Shown: one piece after another, positions 1 to 8,836 of the stretch
Layout of the letters: the number at the start of each line of letters is the position of its first letter
Numbering within the stretch: position 1 is the first letter of the stretch
Assembly (NCBI GenBank): GCA_034696485.1
Contig: JAQIWT010001243.1
Coordinates: forward strand, 1-11,718
Length of the DNA: 11,718 bases
Direction: 5' to 3'
Origin: Isohypsibius dastychi
Taxonomy: Eukaryota; Tardigrada; Eutardigrada; Parachela; Isohypsibiidae
Made by a program: the position numbers and the translations under genes
The notes under the pieces: generated by a model
The model's input: the letters and a program-made list of their open reading frames with translations, nothing else
Databases searched by the model: none
Told to the model about the DNA's origin: nothing

Positions 1-118
1 TCACGTTAAATTTCGCCCACTCACCCACCCACTCTCTCACCCATTCGCCCACTTACTCAACCACTTACTCTCCCACTTACTGATTCTTCACCAGTCATTC
101 ACTCTCACTCAGTCACCC
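1..118. repeat. Degenerate C-rich simple repeat (CACT/CCCA-type)
   Basis: Short words such as cactca, cccacc and cacttact recur with drift. The plus strand has almost no G here, so C and G are strongly unequal between strands. It looks like a decayed microsatellite that continues off the left edge. No coding potential is visible. Confidence 0.75.
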
Positions 119-1167
119 ATTTTATTTTCAATGTAACCAGCGTTTATTTTGATTTCTATTATCCACTTTTAATTTCGACATTTTCCTTTCTTTCTTCCAT
201 GCCATCAATCTCGGATATATTCTTCATTCAGTTTTCATCGAGAATCATCTGAGCTACTATCATTTTATCTACAACTTCCCGAAATCCGAACGTTGATATA
301 AGGTATGACTGTGTGGAGGAGGACCTCAAAAATCTGGTAAATTTCGGTAATTACGTTCTTTCTTGAGCTTGCATGACTATGTCCGATATTCCGCAGTTGT
401 TTCATCGCGACATGAAAAAAAGATACCCCACGAGGACTTCCTTGAATCCTTCTGGGTGGTCGTATGAGTCTTGTACCAGAGGAGTTTCCCTGTAGGTGTT
501 ATTAAGCTTTTCAGAGAATAGTTTGATTTTTATTCTTACGAACGGAATGAGGAATTGTTTTCTTTTAATTGAATGACAGGTGAATCAGCTTTACTTATCT
601 GGTTTTTCTCTTCAGAATCCTGAGAATCGTTTACGAGGCATTTTGATTTTGGTTGAAGTTGTACTTTTGATATTCCACCCTCGATGTGTTTTCGACCTTT
701 TCTATTACAGCATTTATGTCATATATTGTGGTTGCGAACAAGTCAGCGTGGGCTGGACTGCCTGTTGTGAAATGAAAAATTTACCGGATATCTCGAATCA
801 ATCTCCGTTTCAGAAAAGTTAAGTTACTGATTTATCTTAATTTGCACCAATTCTCTCAAAGTTTCAATACTTTAGAATTTACAGAGCAGGCAAAATTTGC
901 GAATGAGAACGGAGTAAGGGAGGAAATTCAAGCTGTTTGCGACACTGTTTTCTTTTCATCCGCCTAATATAAGGTCGCACCAACACATCCACGCGCATTT
1001 TTGGTTTTGCCCGTATTCTTCTCCCAGCAAACCCAGGGCTCTGCTACCGATATTCCAATTCCTGTTTATTTCACGGCATATAAGTTGGCGAATGTCGCAT
1101 AGATTTTCCATCACGAAGTATTTCACGCCATGCCTCTTAAATTTAGTACATGAAAACAAAGAAACTT
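119..1167. other. Gene-free stretch
   Basis: Reading frames are short (80 codons or fewer), lie in AT-rich sequence, and match no family I recognise. The region is average AT-rich DNA with a slightly GC-richer patch at about 420-495. I see no RNA gene, and no splice-consistent exon set that could be joined into a gene. Confidence 0.5.
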
Positions 1168-1637
1168 GCATACTAATTAGTAATTTTCGAATTATAACGA
1201 ATAATAAGCATTGAAACGAAACATAAACTACAAATCAACAAGAGCGGGAAAAGTGTTTTTCAACACTATTCACCGCTACACGCCTCAAGAGTGAAGCTGA
1301 TATTTAGGGCGAAATCTCGGTCAGGATGAAATTCGAATAATCACCTCGTGGGATGGCTCATTGAAAATTTGTTTTGAAATTCGTTTGATAAAAACATGGG
1401 CGTCAGGCTGTCTGGTTCAATACGTTATTAAGCTGTTGTCAAATACTTGTTTTCTAATTTGAGATGCCCCAGTGAAACCGTGACCTCTAGAAAAGCTAAT
1501 TCGATATAACAAATTCATGTCATAAAATCACTGTCAGCATACTGATCATTATTTAGATAAAAATAAATAACAAACAAAAAATCAGAGATTTATCAAGTGT
1601 AGTCAAGTCAGCAATAGCTAATTATTAATTAGTATGC
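1168..1637. mobile_element. Possible MITE-like element with inverted ends
   Basis: The left end reads gcatactaattagtaat (1168-1184). The right end (1621-1637) is its reverse complement at 16 of 17 positions. The 470 bp between carry no open frame of interest, as expected for a non-autonomous inverted-repeat element. No clear target-site duplication flanks the ends. The same CTAATTAG core recurs elsewhere in the window, so the pairing of these two copies could be accidental. This is inference from the termini alone. Confidence 0.3.
1244..1278. repeat. Short hairpin with ~15-nt arms
   Basis: The arms 1244-1258 (agcgggaaaagtgtt) and 1263-1278 pair around a 4-nt TTTC loop with about two imperfections. 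It lies inside the possible inverted-repeat element at 1168-1637. Its function is unknown. Confidence 0.5.
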
Positions 1638-1702
1638 CGATATTTTTGATTTTATGGAATGAAATCGAATCAAGAAATTATTCATGATTTAACAAATTAA
1701 CA

Positions 1703-1724
1703 AATGAATGAATGAATGAATGAA
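1703..1724. repeat. (AATG)n microsatellite
   Basis: About five uninterrupted copies of AATG/GAAT are followed by decayed copies (aattaatcaatg). Confidence 0.85.
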
Positions 1725-1813
1725 TTAATCAATGAAATTATTATTCGATGAAATAATGTATTTGGAATTATTACAGATTTCGTGCAATCACGGCTCCTGA
1801 TTATTTAAGATTT

Positions 1814-1840
1814 TCAGCTTATTACTAATTAGTAAGCTGA
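1814..1840. repeat. CTAATTAG-centred palindrome
   Basis: The arms TCAGCTTA and TAAGCTGA flank a central CTAATTAG, with one extra TTA on the left side. It belongs to a motif family also seen near 1168, 1621, 2724, 3141 and 3785. Confidence 0.6.
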
Positions 1841-2006
1841 TTTTACTTTTTTTTATTGAGTAAGTCAACATTTATTCTGCCTCATCAATTCCGGTTTTTT
1901 GGTTTCGTTTGCAATGTCTTTAGTAATCTAGTTGTATTCACAGTTCGGCCTTTATCATTGATATTTGCAAATATCATTATATCTTTTTGGTGTTTTCACT
2001 AATTTC

Positions 2007-2154
2007 GGAATAAAAAATTATGGATTTCGCGCAAGCTCCATTTTTGTGGTGCTGTGATTTTCTCAATTTGCTTTCCATGATTGTTTTTCGATTTTACAGC
2101 GTATTTTTGTTTGGGAGCTTATCAAAAGTTAGAATACACTAAATATTTAACTGT
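2007..2154. repeat. Dispersed repeat R, copy 1
   Basis: This is the first of three diverged direct copies. Shared landmarks in order are a-ttacggatt, gcaagctcc, t-tt-gt-gtg, ttgtgattttt, a TTTTC-ATGATTG block, and a tail ending in agaatac-ctaaata. It lies immediately upstream of the proteasome gene fragment. No transposase or reverse transcriptase frame is visible in it. Confidence 0.55.
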
Positions 2155-2208
2155 ACAAAGATCGCTGACTTTCAAGTACTGAAATCGAATTTATAAATTA
2201 TTACGACC

Positions 2209-2352
2209 CTGAATGTGACGACGCTGGTTGTCGTGAGACAACTTCTTTGATGAGACGATCCACTTGTTTACATGTCCCACGAAGATCCTGGCGATGTCAC
2301 ATTCTCATCTGTCGGTGGGCTGAGTAAACAGATTCGAGAAATTCGCGAGGTG
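2209..2352 (+). pseudogene. Fragment of 26S proteasome ATPase subunit Rpt4 (PSMC6-like), broken
   Basis: The plus-strand frame beginning at 2209 reads LNVTTL, six more codons, then two TGA stops (2248-2250 and 2251-2253), and continues as [20 protein letters not shown] followed by [12 protein letters not shown]. This is the stretch of Rpt4/PSMC6 just before the AAA+ ATPase domain, whose family consensus runs DPLVYxMSHEDPG, then IGGL, then QIRELREV. The alignment stays in register through the two stops, which replace the conserved Arg-Glu before DPLVY, so at least two nonsense changes have occurred. Similarity ends abruptly after REV (2352), before ELPL and the Walker A motif. Nothing else of the gene is nearby. 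In an intact cell the protein would help unfold substrates at the proteasome base. Here it is a relic, either retrocopied or carried by a duplication. A still-used alternative exon is unlikely because of the stops. Confidence 0.82.
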
Positions 2353-2710
2353 CAGAGTGTGAAATTCTCCCAGCTGGAAGTGGAAATGCTGTTGTTTTGG
2401 AAATAAAACCTTAAATTCGCAGTTTGTTTCTTTTAGCATTATGTAATCAAGGTGATTTTAAATGATTTTTAATTAATAATTGAAATTTGTCGTCAAATTG
2501 CATCTTATCGACGATTTTTTTTTTCTGAGAAGCATTTTTCACGATTTTATGTTGGTCTCTCGAATGCAATTCCGTGATCAATACAAGCTTGTACCGAATT
2601 CCATGTGGAATGAACCTTTCAAATTTTCTTTGTGCTATCGTTACAGATATGTCAGTAAATCGTGTTCGATTTTATGTAGGTGTTTTGCACACTGATCTGC
2701 GTAATTATAA

Positions 2711-2840
2711 ATAACCAGCGTAATCTAATCAGTAATTAGCACTTAATTTTCAGAAGGGTCACCAACACATTCTGATCTAAAACGATTATTAACAAGGATC
2801 TGACGGTGCACAACTTCGTATGACAGTGATCTTTTGATAT
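2711..2840. repeat. Dispersed repeat D, copy 1
   Basis: It is a diverged direct copy of 3131-3245. Shared blocks are cagcgt-atctaat-agtaat-agca, ggtcaccaa-acatt, gatct and gacggtgc-caac. A weaker third trace may lie at about 2886-2930 (gtaatcagcaatgag and ctcgaaaagtca). Confidence 0.6.
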
Positions 2841-2998
2841 AATTCACTACTTCAAGTTGAATCCTTAATACCGAAAAGAATCTGTATACTGATTGGTAAT
2901 CAGCAATGAGATTTCTCGAAAAGTCATGAAAACATTTTGACAATGAGAAAAAAATCCAAAAAACTATCACAACACTACCAAGAAGGTGCTTGCTGGAG

Positions 2999-3075
2999 TA
3001 ATTATTAGTTATTATAATAATAATTTTATTATTTAATAATATCTTTAATTTATCGTGTCATAATATTATTCCATA
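2999..3075. repeat. AT-only low-complexity tract
   Basis: The tract is nearly pure A/T, made of ATT/AAT words (taattattagttattataa and similar). No coding content. Confidence 0.8.
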
Positions 3076-3130
3076 ATTTATCATTTCATGTTGAGTACAA
3101 AACGTCAGAAAGATGGTGTGATTAATTGTT

Positions 3131-3245
3131 ACTCAGCGTTATCTAATTAGTAATGAGCATTAAATTCTCGGAAAGGTCACCAATACATTCCGATCTGAAT
3201 GACATGACGGTGCCCAACGTTATATAACACGAATATCTTTTTATT
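3131..3245. repeat. Dispersed repeat D, copy 2
   Basis: This is the direct partner of 2711-2840. The best-conserved parts are the TAATTAGTAATGAGCA core and the segment from aaggtcaccaatacatt to gacggtgcccaac. Small gaps separate the copies, implying an old duplication. Confidence 0.6.
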
Positions 3246-3450
3246 TGACCAAATTGCTGTTGATTTCAAATCAGAATCTGTTTAGAAGCGTGCTTTGAAA
3301 ATCTGAAATCAAGAATTATTTCGCTGTTGCTCTTGTCACGTTATACAATTTTCGCCGGTTGTAGTGTTCCCAGTTTTCTTCCGCGTCTCTCTTCCACCTA
3401 TCCGGTAATTACGAGTATACAGATTCTTTTCCATTTTTTGGATAGGACTT

Positions 3451-3600
3451 GAAACAATAAATTACGGATTCCCTGCAAGTTCCGTTTCTGTAGTATTGTG
3501 ATGGTTTTTCTAATTTGTTTTCAATGATTGTTTTTTGATTTCATGGCTGATCCTTCGTTCTAGTGCTGATTCCTGATCAGAATACGCTAAATACTTGTCA
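3451..3600. repeat. Dispersed repeat R, copy 2
   Basis: It shares with copies 1 and 3 the order attacggattcc-tgcaa, gt-t-tgtagtattgtgat, tcaatgattg, gatttcatggct and agaatacgctaaatact. It is separated by only about 30 bp from copy 3. Confidence 0.6.
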
Positions 3601-3630
3601 GCATGCAGATTGTTTCGATCTTATGTGCTG

Positions 3631-3810
3631 AATTCGAAAAAACAAACTACGGATTCCTTGCAACCTCTGTTTTTGCAATTTTATGATGGTGATTATTGTA
3701 GTGTTGTGATTTTTCGAATTCAGTTTTCATGAATGTCTTTGACTTTATAGCTTGTTTTTCGTTTCATTGCTAATTATTACTCAGTATACGCTAATTGCTA
3801 ATTAGTATAC
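3631..3810. repeat. Dispersed repeat R, copy 3
   Basis: This copy is head-to-tail with copy 2. It shares ctacggattccttgcaa, tgtagtgttgtgatttttc, ttcatgaatg, gactttatagct and tatacgctaatt, and carries an internal insertion of about 20-30 bp. Its 3' end runs into a CTAATTAGTATAC motif (about 3789-3804), which may mark the edge of the repeat family. Confidence 0.6.
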
Positions 3811-4957
3811 ATACCTTTGTAGAATTCATTTGGAATAATAAGTCGAATAATGATGATAGTGATGCTAATTTGGGACAACAAATGGGAGTATATTCGTATA
3901 TTCCATGCTAACATTAAACATTTTTTTTCCCTAGGTAATTGATTTCCTTCTTCTCAAAATCGCTATCAAGATTAATACGCCGAATTTCCAATTATTCTCA
4001 TATTACGATGGCATTTTTACATCAGTGAATTTGTGTCAAATTTTGGAAGCGTCCATACAAAAAGAATATTTTAGAACTAATCAACAAATTCTATGGTGAC
4101 AGCATGATGAAAATTTGTAATTTTGAACAAAAAATATTAAAATGGAAGACAAATAAAAATGCTTGTATATGACGAAGATGAACGAGATTATGTGCTGTAG
4201 CAAGAGGAAAGAAAAGATGCTAAATAATATGAACCACAATGAAACTGAATCCAGAAACGATGGGGGGACATTATATTTGGGAGAACCTCGAGGTTCTCCC
4301 TCATATCAAAAGACCCCGAGGTTTTTTGCAGGTATATTTGGCTCAGAAGAGATGACTTTTCAATAAATTCGTGACCTTGAGCAGGCATATTGTGGCCTGG
4401 GTGACTGAAACAATAACTAAATTAATAGATGCAGTTGAAGCTATCTCGGCGCGAAACGTACATATTTGCGATGATCTGTGTGGTTTCGTGGTCTAGGGTG
4501 CAATCGATTGAGCTTTGTCTAACTAATAACATCAAGGACATCTACTATTCACGAGCGAAAATGTTCATTTTTTCCGGGCACAGATCGACAACTGTGACCT
4601 AAACAGTAATGGAGACGAACACACGCTTGACCTGGTCAGACTCCACTGGACTAGTAAGCGTCCATTTCTGAACCTCACCTTGATGTTTTGAAAGTCCAGG
4701 CCAGTGTTACAGTCGCGCGTGATAGGCATTACCCTTTCTCTGCTCACAAAGGGTCAGGTTCTTCTCCTTCTCCTATTGTTCCATTTGGTTTCGTTAGAAA
4801 AACATACTGTACTCATTATAGTACATCAATTGCCCAATAAAAGCGTGCGTTCCAACCATTAGTGCCAACGGAGTTCGAAATGTAGAAATATAACAGTTAC
4901 TTTTCTATCTACAAAACTGATGAATGGAACTCTTGATTGCCACAAAAAGAAGATGTT
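3811..4957. other. Gene-free stretch downstream of the first BTB-kelch gene
   Basis: Several short frames overlap on both strands at 4163-4388 and 4565-4747, but none resembles a known family. The stretch from about 4440 to 4760 is somewhat richer in GC. No canonical AATAAA is found on the minus strand within about 250 bp after the stop codon at 4958, so the polyadenylation site of that gene is unclear. Confidence 0.45.
4279..4300. repeat. Perfect 22-bp palindrome
   Basis: The half-site GGGAGAACCTC is followed directly by its exact reverse complement with no spacer, centred on an XhoI-type CTCGAG. ATAT flanks both sides two bases out. A related CCCCGAGGTTTT follows at about 4314. Its function is unknown. 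Confidence 0.85.
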
Positions 4958-7322
4958 TCAGTTTTCCAACGGTCGCTTCGCAGTTTTTCGCGGGGTAGGA
5001 TTGAATGAAGATGCCAGAAGCCGAATTGGTAAATACTTCCCACAACCATCCTCATCGACGTCTATGGTGGTTTGATAACGTTCTATCCACAGATCAGCGA
5101 CATGATCATAAACCCATGTTGCAAGCTTGCTTTCCTCCTCAGGTTTGGCCAAACAGACGATCTTCTTCTCCATGTTAAACACCTGCACAAGCGTTTCAGG
5201 GCACTCGGCTGAAAAAGAAATTACCAGATTACTTCCCATTTTCTAACAAATGGCACATTCCACTAAACGCAAAGAAAAGAATGGTTTCATTTATGTACGG
5301 TATGGGAGTTAATGAAACTATCACTCCGTCCTCTCGTGTGTAACTGGGCACCCTTTTCGCTGAATCGATCGGCTCACCACACACACGATGCGTGAGCCCC
5401 GGGTGTATCCTCTGGCTGCGCACTTGGTGAGCCGATCGATACAGCGAAAAGGTCCCCAGTCGCACGAGAGGACTGAGGACAGAGTAGATGCAAATTTTCA
5501 GTTTCGAGGTTAACCTTACCGCTGATGCGGAATTCCGAAGTAGCCGGATTAAAAATCCACAGCCTGGTCTTGCCTGAAAATAACGGTGTCAAGCTTGACA
5601 ACTGATGGGAATTCGTTTCTACCTTTGAGGTATAGCATTCCATCAGGTCCAACGCAGGAACTGTCTGGAAGTTTCTCGAAGGGTGGTGTGACTTGAAGAA
5701 TAGCTGACCAAGCATCTGACGTCGAAACCTTGCTTGGGTCATAAGTAGCGAAAGAATTCGGACAAAAACGGTTTGTATTAAATATATAGAGTTTCCCATT
5801 AAATCCGACCAGCAAGGGATCAACGTTGCTTCTGATGTGGTATGGAACATCGAGCTGTTGGAGCTTGCCTAGATGCCCACGATTGCTGAAATCTGAGTCG
5901 GAACAACTGGCTCTGAAGATACCGAATCCCTCATGATCATTAGACGGAAAAGCCATATAAACGAACTCATCAAGATATGTCGTGGGACCTACGTAGACCA
6001 GACTTCGTCGATCATTTTATAACATGTTCGACGACAGATCACTTACGTTCGCAACCTCCATCAAACCCAGAAGGGATTGATGCAATTTTCGGAATCCATT
6101 TATCAATGACTGGGTCGATTGCACAGATTGAGTTCGCCGAAAATGTGTAAATAATATTCGTGGAAGGCACACTTAGAGCGAAGTACCAATAGGCGTAAGA
6201 ATCGAATTTGGTGCTCAACCACACTGACCCAGCAGATCGAGCGAGGGGGTGGAAACACAGAATACCCTTGTTCACGTCGTACTTGAAGTATGCAGCAACC
6301 TCGACTGTCCCTGAAACAGCACCGTTCTGATCAAATTGTGTCATAGAGCTACAACAAATACGTACGTGGCTGATGTTCTGAAGATTCACTAATACCGGCG
6401 ACAAACTTGCGAACAACAGATGGGATGGATGTTCCATCGCGATACTCTGCTAGAAGACCTTCGGATAGACAACCACCGCGGATATACTTGGCCATGCCTA
6501 CAAAGTCATCAGACCGTGTAGAATGGTCGACAGCAACCCAGCGACTGAGAGTCCGGAAAAGTACATCTTCTGAGACAACGAAGAGATCGGGATCGGAGAC
6601 GAGATCCAACCACTACAAAAAACCGAACTTAGTAGCTATTCGACCAAAGCAACTGATAAGTATACCTGCTTTCCACTCATCTCCATAAGTTGCTCGGAAC
6701 ATGTCGCGATCATGATTTCAAATTTGGCCTTGACGATGGCAGAAGCTCGTTTGCTCAAACCAACATACCCATGATATTCTTCTGGGGTCAAATAAGACCA
6801 CAGAATGACTGAGCTATTGTATCGTTTCATCTCGTGTCGAATCAATGCAGAAAACCGACTGGTAAGATTGGCCATCTCCAAGAAGTTTGCTGCACCAATA
6901 AGAGTGGGAAGGTCACTGTGAGCACCCATCTCGATGAATCCAGTTGAAGCAAGCTCAACCAAACTTAAAATACATTGACGTGAATGTAAGTCCAAATCAA
7001 AAGAATAAGAGAATTCTCACGTTCTGAATACGTCAAGTGAAATATTTTCGAGCTTGATTTCAGGAGTCGAGCCGGTTTTATCCTTACTCCATCGTTCCAC
7101 GAATGATCGGAAGTATTCGCTGTTTTGGACGAGATAACTTTTGCGACAAACAATCGAATCTTCCTCTTCTCCTTCACCGCGAATGATTATCTGATCCTGT
7201 AGATTGATACTCATCTTGCAGTTGTCGTGGAGGATTTTAGAAGAGTCATCAGCGTCCAACTCGAATAAGTTGATATACGACTTCCTATGCCTTTCGATCA
7301 CTAGTCTTCGAGGCCAATCCAT
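4958..7322 (-). CDS. BTB-BACK-kelch-like protein, complete, seven exons
   Basis: The exons in order are 7322-7021, 6963-6666, 6612-6366, 6310-6047, 5988-5623, 5573-5520 and 5208-4958. Intron phases are 2,0,1,1,1,1. All junctions are GT-AG, and the total is 593 codons plus TGA. The BTB/POZ domain is at about residues 41-145 (CRKSYLVQNSEYF, then FRTLVELASTG and DLPTLIGAANFLEM). The BACK domain spans about 149-262 (VKAKFE, WLDLVSDPDLFVVSEDVLFR, WVAVD, then R-GGCL). A six-blade kelch-like propeller fills about 283-593, with blade signatures such as YDPS-AW, LWIFNPATSEF and WVYDHVADLW, but it mostly lacks the classic GG doublets. Such proteins usually act in the cytosol as substrate adaptors for Cullin-3 ubiquitin ligases; that role is inferred. 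The start was chosen at 7322 because ATG lies in a strong context (aaaATGG); the same frame continues upstream to a TTG at 7403 but shows no ATG there. A tandem paralog lies upstream at 10097 and beyond. Confidence 0.92.
5324..5477. repeat. Long hairpin (inverted repeat) inside the last intron
   Basis: The left arm at about 5328-5379 and the right arm at 5425-5473 are reverse complements over about 50 nt with a few mismatches and gaps. Shared blocks include gtcctctcgtg, ctggg, ccttttcgctg and atcgatcggctcacca. A loop of about 45 nt separates them. Outside the arms, CTCCGTCCTC and its partner extend the pairing by a few bases. Within the loop, a second GTGAGCC (5392-5398) can pair with GGCTCAC (5371-5377). 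The insertion expands intron 6 of the gene to 311 bp. The equivalent intron in the neighbouring paralog is 76 bp, so the hairpin arrived after duplication. It looks like a fold-back or MITE-type insertion; no target duplication is evident. Confidence 0.75.
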
Positions 7323-7470
7323 TTTACGAATAGAGCCGAAGGAAATGGATACTGGATTACTGGTGAACAACGAGAAATGGTTTGTTTCTCTCCTCTTGTT
7401 CAAAGAATCAAGATAGGAAATGCAAAATGACCTTCTTTCGAGTTTCCCATAGGGCGATAACAGGACGGAA

Positions 7471-7494
7471 ACAGTTATAAACTGTTATAAAAAA
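7471..7494 (-). promoter_or_regulatory. Possible TATA-like promoter element
   Basis: On the minus strand the tract reads TTTTTTATAACAG then TTTATAACTG, a doubled TATAA-type element about 150-170 bp before the ATG at 7322. The core AACAGTTATAAACTGTT is nearly palindromic. Its placement suits a promoter of the BTB-kelch gene, but there is no direct evidence of the transcription start. Confidence 0.25.
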
Positions 7495-7636
7495 GGAGCT
7501 CTGAAATAGGCCTTCAGTAACTGGATCGTCTCTAGTCAGCTTGTTTCACTGAATAAGTGGATAAACTCGTCTTTGTCCCTGTTGGGGAGCAATGTTTTGG
7601 TTTGAGATGCTCTCTGCTCGGTGCATGCCTTGTGCT

Positions 7637-7711
7637 CAAACAGGAGCAGTAGAGGAGAGGGGCGGAAAACTGGGTGTTTACTTAGTACACTGATAGAATC
7701 TTCACCCGGGA
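7637..7711 (+). repeat. Diverged inverted repeat, left copy
   Basis: The sequence caaacaggagcagtagagga, continuing as gaggggcggaaaa (7637-7669), reappears on the minus strand at about 9290-9257 with one extra C. About 25 bp further on, gaatcttcacccggga (7696-7711) matches the minus strand near 9243-9227. Order and spacing are kept in both copies, so this is an old duplicated element in opposite orientation, not chance. Confidence 0.7.
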
Positions 7712-8302
7712 AAATAAAGGAAGGCGAGAGCAACGTTGATACTGGCAAGACTGGAATGGAACTTTCAAAAATTCGCAGCACTCCACTCTTTGGTGTTACG
7801 CATTTTTAAGTAATATGAGTGTCGAAGATCGTGATATTACGTATTTTATTCCGTAATTAGAATGTATATATTTCCCATACATCTCTTGGAAATTTCGAAG
7901 AATAACAAATCGGCCATCCTGGTTAATTGCTATTGTCTTCAACGCCTGTCTTGCCCTTATGCACTAAACTGAGTGTGAATGCGTGAGATTCATTAGGTTA
8001 GACATTTCTTCTTCTTGCGCAAGTAACGAACGATTTGATCACTTACATGAAGTATCAAGATTTTTGATATTGCAGTTTCACAAATCAATTTATTTGGCAG
8101 CAAACACTTTTCACCATTTGACCTTTAGTAGTTGCCAGTGGATTTTTAACTTAGTTTCAAATGAATCGAACAATAAGCCGTTTGTTGTTCGTTGTTGTGT
8201 TCGTTCTTGTAGGAACATTTCAATTGAATTCATTGTAAAGCCATGTACTCATCCGGCCTTCATGGTTCAACTAAAGTTTCATAGTAACATGATAACTAAA
8301 GT
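7712..8302. other. Gene-free stretch
   Basis: An open plus-strand frame at 7983-8324 (113 codons) resembles no family. Its composition tracks the surrounding AT-rich DNA, so I do not call it a gene. A small inverted repeat (ATTACG, 10 bp, CGTAAT) lies near 7837. Confidence 0.4.
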
Positions 8303-8376
8303 TATGACTGTTATTATTAATTGAATTTAACTGTTAATTGTTGACTGTTATTATTAAAGTTAGTAACTGTTAAAAC
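8303..8376. repeat. Tandem duplication, ~37-bp unit
   Basis: The exact 16-mer TGACTGTTATTATTAA occurs at 8305-8320 and 8342-8357. Each copy is followed by a similar AACTGTTAA tail, giving two imperfect tandem copies of an AT-rich unit. Confidence 0.75.
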
Positions 8377-8402
8377 TTTATTAATCCACAGAAGAGATTA
8401 AA

Positions 8403-8438
8403 ATATTATAAGAGAAGAGAATATTATGAGAGAAGAGA
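8403..8438. repeat. Tandem duplication, 18-bp unit
   Basis: The unit atattataagagaagaga (8403-8420) is repeated at 8421-8438 with one base changed. Confidence 0.8.
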
Positions 8439-8795
8439 TTTTATATTAAATGTTATTAACTTTTAAAATTTTACAAAGTCGGTCAATATTTACAAAAAAA
8501 ACGGTGAGATTTCCAACATTGTTTTCGCTGGTGACCTTTGCTGTTCCGCGCATTTTAAATCTGTTCATGAAGCGGAATATTCCATCAAACTCGGGGAACT
8601 TGTTCTTCATGGCGAATCATTTGAGCTCTTCTGTGGATATTTAGCTTAACAATAGCAAAAAACCATCTCCTGAAATCTAGCCAAACGGCTTTCGGATTAT
8701 AAATCTACTGTATTTCCACATTGAACAACAACAGTAAGAGTCATTTCAAGAACAACACAATATGAAAACCCTACCGGAGAAAAATTGTAAAAATT

Positions 8796-8836
8796 GTGTT
8801 ATCAACTGGCTGGCAGTGCCAGCCAGTTGATAACAC
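8796..8836. repeat. Near-perfect 41-bp palindrome
   Basis: The 20-nt arm GTGTTATCAACTGGCTGGCA (8796-8815) is followed, after a single G, by its exact reverse complement (8817-8836). Arms this exact in otherwise drifting intergenic DNA indicate recent origin or ongoing correction. No transposon end or coding function is visible. Confidence 0.9.

Larger units (their letters stand above)
1280..2006. other. AT-rich gene-free stretch
   Basis: This stretch holds the right end of the 470-bp candidate element, an AATG microsatellite and a CTAATTAG palindrome, all listed separately. No coding frame is supportable. Confidence 0.5.

Noticed and set aside
252-366. Coding-like phrase YDCVEEDLKNL on the plus strand, faintly like the C-terminal part of some non-LTR retrotransposon proteins
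   Set aside because: Only about a dozen residues look convincing, the flanking translation has no resemblance, and the frame is under 40 codons.
420-495. GC-richer patch with several open frames on both strands
   Set aside because: All frames are short, none resembles a known protein, and no splice-consistent neighbours were found.
580-822. 80-codon open frame on the plus strand with hydrophobic stretches
   Set aside because: It has no ATG start, no family resemblance, and composition like the surrounding AT-rich DNA.
4163-4388. Overlapping open frames on both strands
   Set aside because: They lie in AT-rich DNA around a perfect palindrome, and neither translation resembles a protein family.
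5374-5850. Long minus-strand open frame crossing exon 5 into the last intron
   Set aside because: It merges an out-of-frame reading of exon 5, exon 6 in its true frame and the intronic hairpin. The spliced model keeps family similarity throughout.
6407-6688. Plus-strand open frame across BACK exon 3
   Set aside because: It is the antisense shadow of a well-supported coding exon.
7021-7403. Longer first exon beginning at 7403
   Set aside because: The codon there is TTG, not ATG. The first ATG in the frame is at 7322 and has a strong initiation context.
7983-8324. 113-codon plus-strand open frame with several cysteines
   Set aside because: No recognisable domain or signal peptide, and it ends within a tandem-repeat tract.
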